From: Prorocentrum cordatum
Lineage: Eukaryota > Sar > Dinophyceae > Prorocentrales > Prorocentraceae
Assembly: GCA_963575745.1 (NCBI GenBank)
Contig: CAUYUJ010020615.1
Span: 1,157,736 to 1,221,735, forward strand
DNA length: 64,000 nucleotides
Direction: 5' to 3'
The notes below the pieces were generated by a model, which saw only the letters and a program-made list of their open reading frames with translations, had not been told where the DNA came from and made no database searches. A program made the translations under genes and the position numbers. Of this stretch, positions 59,560 through 64,000 are shown in pieces; position 1 is the first letter of the stretch; each line of letters starts with the position of its first letter.

Positions 59560-60370
59560 CCTCAGTCTCCCGGAGTCGTAAATTCTTCCGCAGCGTGGGC
59601 TCCCAGAGGCCTCGACCCCTTCCCGAGGCCCGGCTTCTCATCCGGCGAGTCGTTCTCTGACGGCCCGAGGGCTTGGTACAAAAGGGGACCCCAGAGGCTG
59701 GACATCGACAGCAAAAATCTGCCGTCGTGAACCTCGCACGACGCGAGAGGATATGGGTCCCCCTCCTCTTGGGCGCACGCTAACATGGATTACGGATCCG
59801 TGGACCTGGCGCGTGGGCGACAGATCCACGGATCGGGGGAAGTACCTTCCCGAAACATGAAGAAGCAATTGCCGTCTGATTTGGCGGCAGAGCGGACCCG
59901 TCGCTGATCCACACATCCCCATCCAAGTTTGCGCCTCCCTGAGGCACGTGAGCGGACGAAGGGGGTGGCAGAGGGTGTGCTTGAATAAGAAGGGGGGGCC
60001 ATGCAATCGATGAAGACATCACTGATATCCACACACCCCTACCCGCCAGTCGGAGGAAGTACGTGGAAACATGTAGGAAGGCGGATAAAGTAGACAGGGT
60101 TCGGGCCCGTCCAAATAATAGCAACAAACAGCAATCACACGTTGATTCTTGAAATGGAAGCAATCACATGTTGATTCTTGAAATGGAAAGGCGCTTGAAG
60201 TAGATTGTGGGATCTGGGAATCCCAAGATATCTACTTCCAACGACTGGCGTGTAATACAGACTCCCCTTTTGGACGAACCCAGGACGCGCGCCGATCCTG
60301 CGCCTCTGCCCGTGTCTGCGTTTCCTCGGCGTCCTCATGCCCTTTATTCGACGTGCTGCTGGTCGTTCCC
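59560..60370. other. no supportable gene
   Basis: AATCACA(C/T)GTTGATTCTTGAAATGGAA is directly duplicated at 60132 and 60160. CGCGATCCACGGATC-type words occur near 59800. No convincing frame. Confidence 0.4.
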
Positions 60371-61330
60371 GCAGCGACGGCAAGGGCGCCTCCTCCTGCT
60401 CCGCCTCCTACTGCCGCTCCTCCTCCTCCTCCACTTCTCCAAATCTTCCCGCCCATCCTCCTTTTCTTCATCCAGGTCCTCCTCCTCCTTCTTCTTCTTC
60501 TCCTCCTCCTCCTCCTCCTCCTCATTCTTCGGTGTGCTGCTGGTGCCGGGGCCTCGGCAAGAGCGCGCCCTGGGTGGGCGCGACCCTGCTCGGCGGCTGG
60601 ACGCGGAGATGGCGAGGCGGGGCGCGGGCGGCCTCGAGCCGGGCCCCCGGCATCCTCCATCCTCGCTCCTCTGGTCGCAGCTCTCTTGACCCGGGCGCCG
60701 CCCCGCTCCTCTCATTCTTTCTCCCCCAAGGGGTTCGGGCGGACGGGTGGCGAAAATGGTTCCATTGCGCCACCCTGCCCGGCCCCTGAGTTGAGAACGG
60801 CATCTGCCCATTCCATCGTTGCGCTCGCGCACCTCGTTGCTCCCTGGCGGCGCGCACAAGGGGGGAGGGGGAGGGGAAGGTGGATTTGTCTCGGATCGGC
60901 GCTGGACACCCCCCGTCTCTGGCGCGCGAATCGCGCGGGGGGTGGGGGCGCGACAATTTACGTCTTTGCTGTTTTTTTTTTGTCTTAGACAGCAGGGGCC
61001 GCCCATCCTCCATGCTCCTCCTCCTCCTCCCTTCTCCTTCTTCCTCCTGCTCCCTCCTCTTTCCTCTTTCCTCCTTTTCCTTTTCCTCCTCCTCCTCCTC
61101 TTCCTTTTCCTCCCTCCTCCCTCCCTCCTCACTCCTCCGTCCTCCCGGTCCTCCTCCCTCCCTCCTCCCTCCCTCCTCCCTTTCCTCCTCCTCCTCCTCC
61201 TCGTCCTCCTCCTCCTCCTCCTTCTCATCCTCCTCCTCCCCCTCCTGCTCCTGCTCCTCCTCCTCCTTCTCCTCCTCCACACTCTCCCTCCTCCAGCCCC
61301 CTCCTGGGAGCCAGAGGCTCCTCCTCTCTA
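60371..61330. repeat. pyrimidine-rich (CCT/CTT)n tracts
   Basis: CCT/CTT-rich stretches lie at 60375-60530 and 61015-61300 around a GC-rich insert (60540-60960) with overlapping frames on both strands. I cannot choose one. No gene is called. Confidence 0.7.
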
Positions 61331-62140
61331 CCCGCCCTGCTCTTGGGGGGGTAGGGGGCAAACGGACTTGCCTGGAGGCGCCTTCGATTGCACAGTCGCC
61401 CGGACACCCACCAAGCGGCTCCCGGCACCGTGTCGAAGGACCACGGTAGCGGCTTCCCCGTCTCCTCGTCAACCTCTGGGTGGCGCTACGCCCCCTGCTT
61501 CCTCTCCACTCCCCTTCCCAGTCCCCCCCTCATGCTCACACTGCTGCTCCCCAACCTGCCTCCTCCTCCCTTGCCCCGCCTCCACCTCCATCCTCTCCCG
61601 TATCGTCCTCCATCCCCTTCCATACAGATGACTCCCCGCTGCCGTCGGCGCAAGACTCGACGTGTCGGCCCGGCGGTCTGGGCGGGTCGGCCGAGACTTC
61701 CTCACCACCTCTGAGCCCGAAGCAGAAACACCCAACGATGACACGGATGGGGGGCGAGTCCTTCTCAAATGAGGCCCACTCGCCGTAAAGGCCTCCAACG
61801 GTCACACCTATGGAACGCAGATCCCTGTCGAACTGGGGCTCTCAACTTGAAGCCGCGTGCACAGATTCGCCGTCAATGCTTCCGCATGTCGCACGGATGG
61901 AGGCCGGCCCCTTCGCAGAATGGGAGCTCTCGCTTGAAATCTCGTCCAGATGAGCGAACCGAGCTTTATTCAGCTGGCAATACTTTGAAGGACTGATGGC
62001 GGCGCCTTTACAAACTGGAGCTCTCGCGCCACGACTCCCTCAAACGCTGCCACCCGAAATGCAGCAAATGTGCAGGACGGGCACAAGCATCGGGGGCGCT
62101 ACAGACTTTACCGGACGCGTGACATGACGGACGAAGAGCG
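61331..62140. other. diverged copies of composite-repeat units
   Basis: GGTCGGCCGAGACTTCCTCACCA at 61687-61710 resembles GGAGACTTCCTCACCATTTA at 18573. GAGCTCTCGCTTGAAATC-type units near 61800-61960 resemble the ~80-bp units of 27.5-28.0 kb. No gene. Confidence 0.5.
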
Positions 62141-62345
62141 GCCGCTGCTGAAACATGGAAATTGCCAGGGCTGTTTGTTTTACCGCGTTTGCCATTTTGT
62201 TGCCGGTTCCGGCGCCATTTTTGTTTCCAATTCCGTCGTCGTTTTGTTGTCGGTTCTGGTTCCGGTTCCCAATTCTGGAACCGTTTTTTGCCCGTTCCAC
62301 TCGCCTACCGCTTCCATTTTCCAGAGAAACTCTGTCGGAAACGGT
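62141..62345. repeat. degenerate GTTCCGGTTCCCATTTTTG repeat
   Basis: Loose units of GGTTCCGGCGCCATTTTTGT, GGTTCTGGTTCCGG and CCGTTTTTTGCC. Flanks 62540-62640 hold CCCAAGAGGG words. Confidence 0.5.
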
Positions 62346-62969
62346 GGAAAAACGGCTCCAGCCGTTGCCCAGGGGGCCCGCTAAATGCCGGACGCCAGAC
62401 GCTGCCCTGCGCATTCTTTCTGGTCCTACCGCGTTCCTCGCGGCACCTCCTGCTCCAAGACGGGGCTCGAATATCCACGCCCGCGGGGCGCAAGTCTTTC
62501 AAAAGGGGGGTGCTTCCCGTAGTGAAGCACGGTGCCCCCACCGAGCCCCAAGAGGGCCCCAAAAAGGTTCCAAGAGAGCCCAAACAGGGCCGCAAGAGTG
62601 CACCAAGAGGCTTCACGAGGACCCCAACATAGCCCAAGATGACTCCATCTCCGAGAAAACGTTCCCAAGGCGGCTGTTGCACTGCATCCTTCTACACCTC
62701 CCTGATCAAAGCAACTCGCCTGGCGGTCTTCTACTGGACGGGCTGGTGGGGATACTTTTTGATCGCGGGCGCATCGGAAGTGCCGAACGCCGCCGAAAGT
62801 CGTAACAACCGAGCTACGGCCTAACTTGCGAAAGCGGAAAGAAAAGAAAAACAAACACACACACACACACAACGAGAGAACATCGGAAGGAGAGACAAAC
62901 AAGAGGCGGGCCTCGCTGCCGCTCAGGAAAAGTGCGCCTTCGAGTGGTGGGGATATTTTTTTGTCGCAT

Positions 62970-63028
62970 TCCCCCATATCCTAAGGATTGGGGTTCTTGT
63001 TCCCCATATCCTAAGGATTGGGGTTCTC
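62970..63028. repeat. 28-bp direct duplication with near-palindromic core
   Basis: CCCCATATCCTAAGGATTGG continuing GGTTCT occurs twice in tandem. The CCCCATATCCTAAGGATTGG + GG core is nearly self-complementary. Confidence 0.8.
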
Positions 63029-63102
63029 GTTATTACTCTGACGCCTCCCACGCGCGGACTCCTTCCTCCCGCTCGCGCCTCCCTCCTCCCAACGATAATC
63101 AC

Positions 63103-63195
63103 CAGATAAGACAAGACAAGATAAGATACTACAAGATAAGATAAGATAGCACAAGATATGATAAGAAGAGATTTCAAGATAATATAAGATAAGTT
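63103..63195. repeat. (ATAAG)n-like microsatellite
   Basis: AAGATAAGAT and ACAAGAT pentamer/hexamer mix. Confidence 0.85.
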
Positions 63196-63214
63196 AAGCT
63201 CACACTCGCACTCT

Positions 63215-64000
63215 CTCATGATCACAAAACGCTGCCAGGGGCATCATTTGGGAGCCCCAAGGGGGAGCCACCCTGGCTGATCTCACGAGCCCGTTCGCGC
63301 CGATTTTGGTGGGACGTCTCAGCTAGAATTGCCGTTTGGCGCCCCCAACATGTATCTCTTGAGAGCCTCATGGTCACAAAACGCTGCCAGGGGCATCATT
63401 TGGGAGCCCCAAGGGGGAGCCACCCTGGCTGATCTCACGAGCCCGTTCGCGCCGATTTTGGTGGGACGTCTCAGCTAGAATTGCCGTTTGGCGCCCCCAA
63501 CATGTATCTCTTGAGAGCCTCATGGTCGCAAAACGCTGCCAGGGGCATCATTTGGGAGCCCCAAGGGGGAGCCACCCTGGCTGATCTCACGAGCCCGTTC
63601 GCGCCGATTTTGGTGGGACGTCTCAGCTAGAATTGCCGTTTGGCGCCCCCAACATGTATCTCTTGAGAGCCTCATGGTCACAAAACGCTGCCAGGGGCAT
63701 CATTTGGGAGCCCCAAGGGGGAGCCACCCTGGCTGATCTCACGAGCCCGTTCGCGCCGATTTTGGTGGGACGTCTCAGCTAGAATTGCCGTTTGGCGCCC
63801 CCAACATGTATCTCTTGAGAGCCTCATGGTCACAAAACGCTGCCAGGGGCATCATTTGGGAGCCCCAAGGGGGAGCCACCCTGGCTGATCTCACGAGCCC
63901 GTTCGCGCCGATTTTGGTGGGACGTCTCAGCTAGAATTGCCGTTTGGCCTCCCCAACATGTATCTCTTGAGAGCCTCATGGTCACAAAACGCTGCCAGGG
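63215..64000. repeat. 152-bp satellite, five full copies plus a partial one
   Basis: CTCATG(G/A)TC(A/G)CAAAACGC starts units at 63215, 63367, 63519, 63671, 63823 and 63975, exactly 152 bp apart. Units are nearly identical, with single differences (ATCAC in unit 1, GTCGC in unit 3, CCTCC near the end of unit 5). The array continues past the window. No long ORF. Recent amplification is evident; function unknown. Confidence 0.97.

Overview
The window looks like nuclear DNA of a dinoflagellate. The decisive sign is a relic of the dinoflagellate spliced leader (CCGTAGCCATTTTGGCTCAA, minus strand, 8174-8193) directly upstream of an intronless Mei2-like RNA-binding gene. Supporting signs are the extreme load of simple and minisatellite repeats, the very low gene density, candidate AG|GC splice donors, and three divergent copies of a tyrosine-recombinase (YR) retroelement. 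The genus cannot be told from sequence alone. Almost everything that can be called is on the minus strand.

Layout. 0-6.7 kb: microsatellites, degenerate tandem repeats and candidate exons. 6.8-8.2 kb: Mei2-like retrogene with its SL relic, inserted in a repeat family. 9.7-11.7 kb: an unrecognised protein made of seven ~90-residue repeats with an EDWCIAL core. 8.2-15.1 kb: repeats built around GAGCTCAGCACG and CCTCTTGGG words, including 0.5 kb tandem units. 15.6-18.4 kb: an unrecognised multi-block gene whose clearest intron is bounded by a 21-bp direct repeat, as in introner elements. 18.5-28.6 kb: a composite repeat interrupted by element 1. 28.6-38.0 kb: microsatellites, minisatellites, a large inverted repeat with a LINE-like remnant in its centre, and a higher-order repeat. 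38.1-38.5 kb: two candidate exons. 38.7-43.4 kb: element 3, decayed. 43.5-51.6 kb: tandem repeats and candidate exons. 51.7-58.0 kb: element 2. 58.0-59.35 kb: an (ATC)n array. 59.4-64 kb: one candidate exon, pyrimidine-rich DNA and a 152-bp satellite that runs off the end.

The main discovery is the YR retroelement family. Elements 1 and 2 have A1-ORFs-B1-A2-B2 split direct repeats, the termini of PAT/Ngaro-type elements. Their order is gag-like ORF1, reverse transcriptase-RNase H, tyrosine recombinase, then a ~250-260 aa protein with cytosine-C5-methyltransferase-like motifs (DLFSGTG, PC, ENP) ending just before B1. Element 3 keeps B1-A2-B2 and pieces of the same domains but has lost its 5' end. 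The terminal repeats give an age order: element 1 identical and all ORFs open, element 2 about 4% diverged with a broken recombinase, element 3 strongly diverged and frameshifted throughout. In both better-preserved elements the recombinase lies in the +1 frame relative to an RNase H-methyltransferase frame that stays open across it. All three reverse transcriptases have VDN instead of the canonical DD.

The short candidate exons near 0.1, 1.2, 38.1, 38.4, 45.8, 51.0 and 59.5 kb suggest that long minus-strand genes with repeat-filled introns cross the window. That is an inference from reading frames and splice-like borders only.
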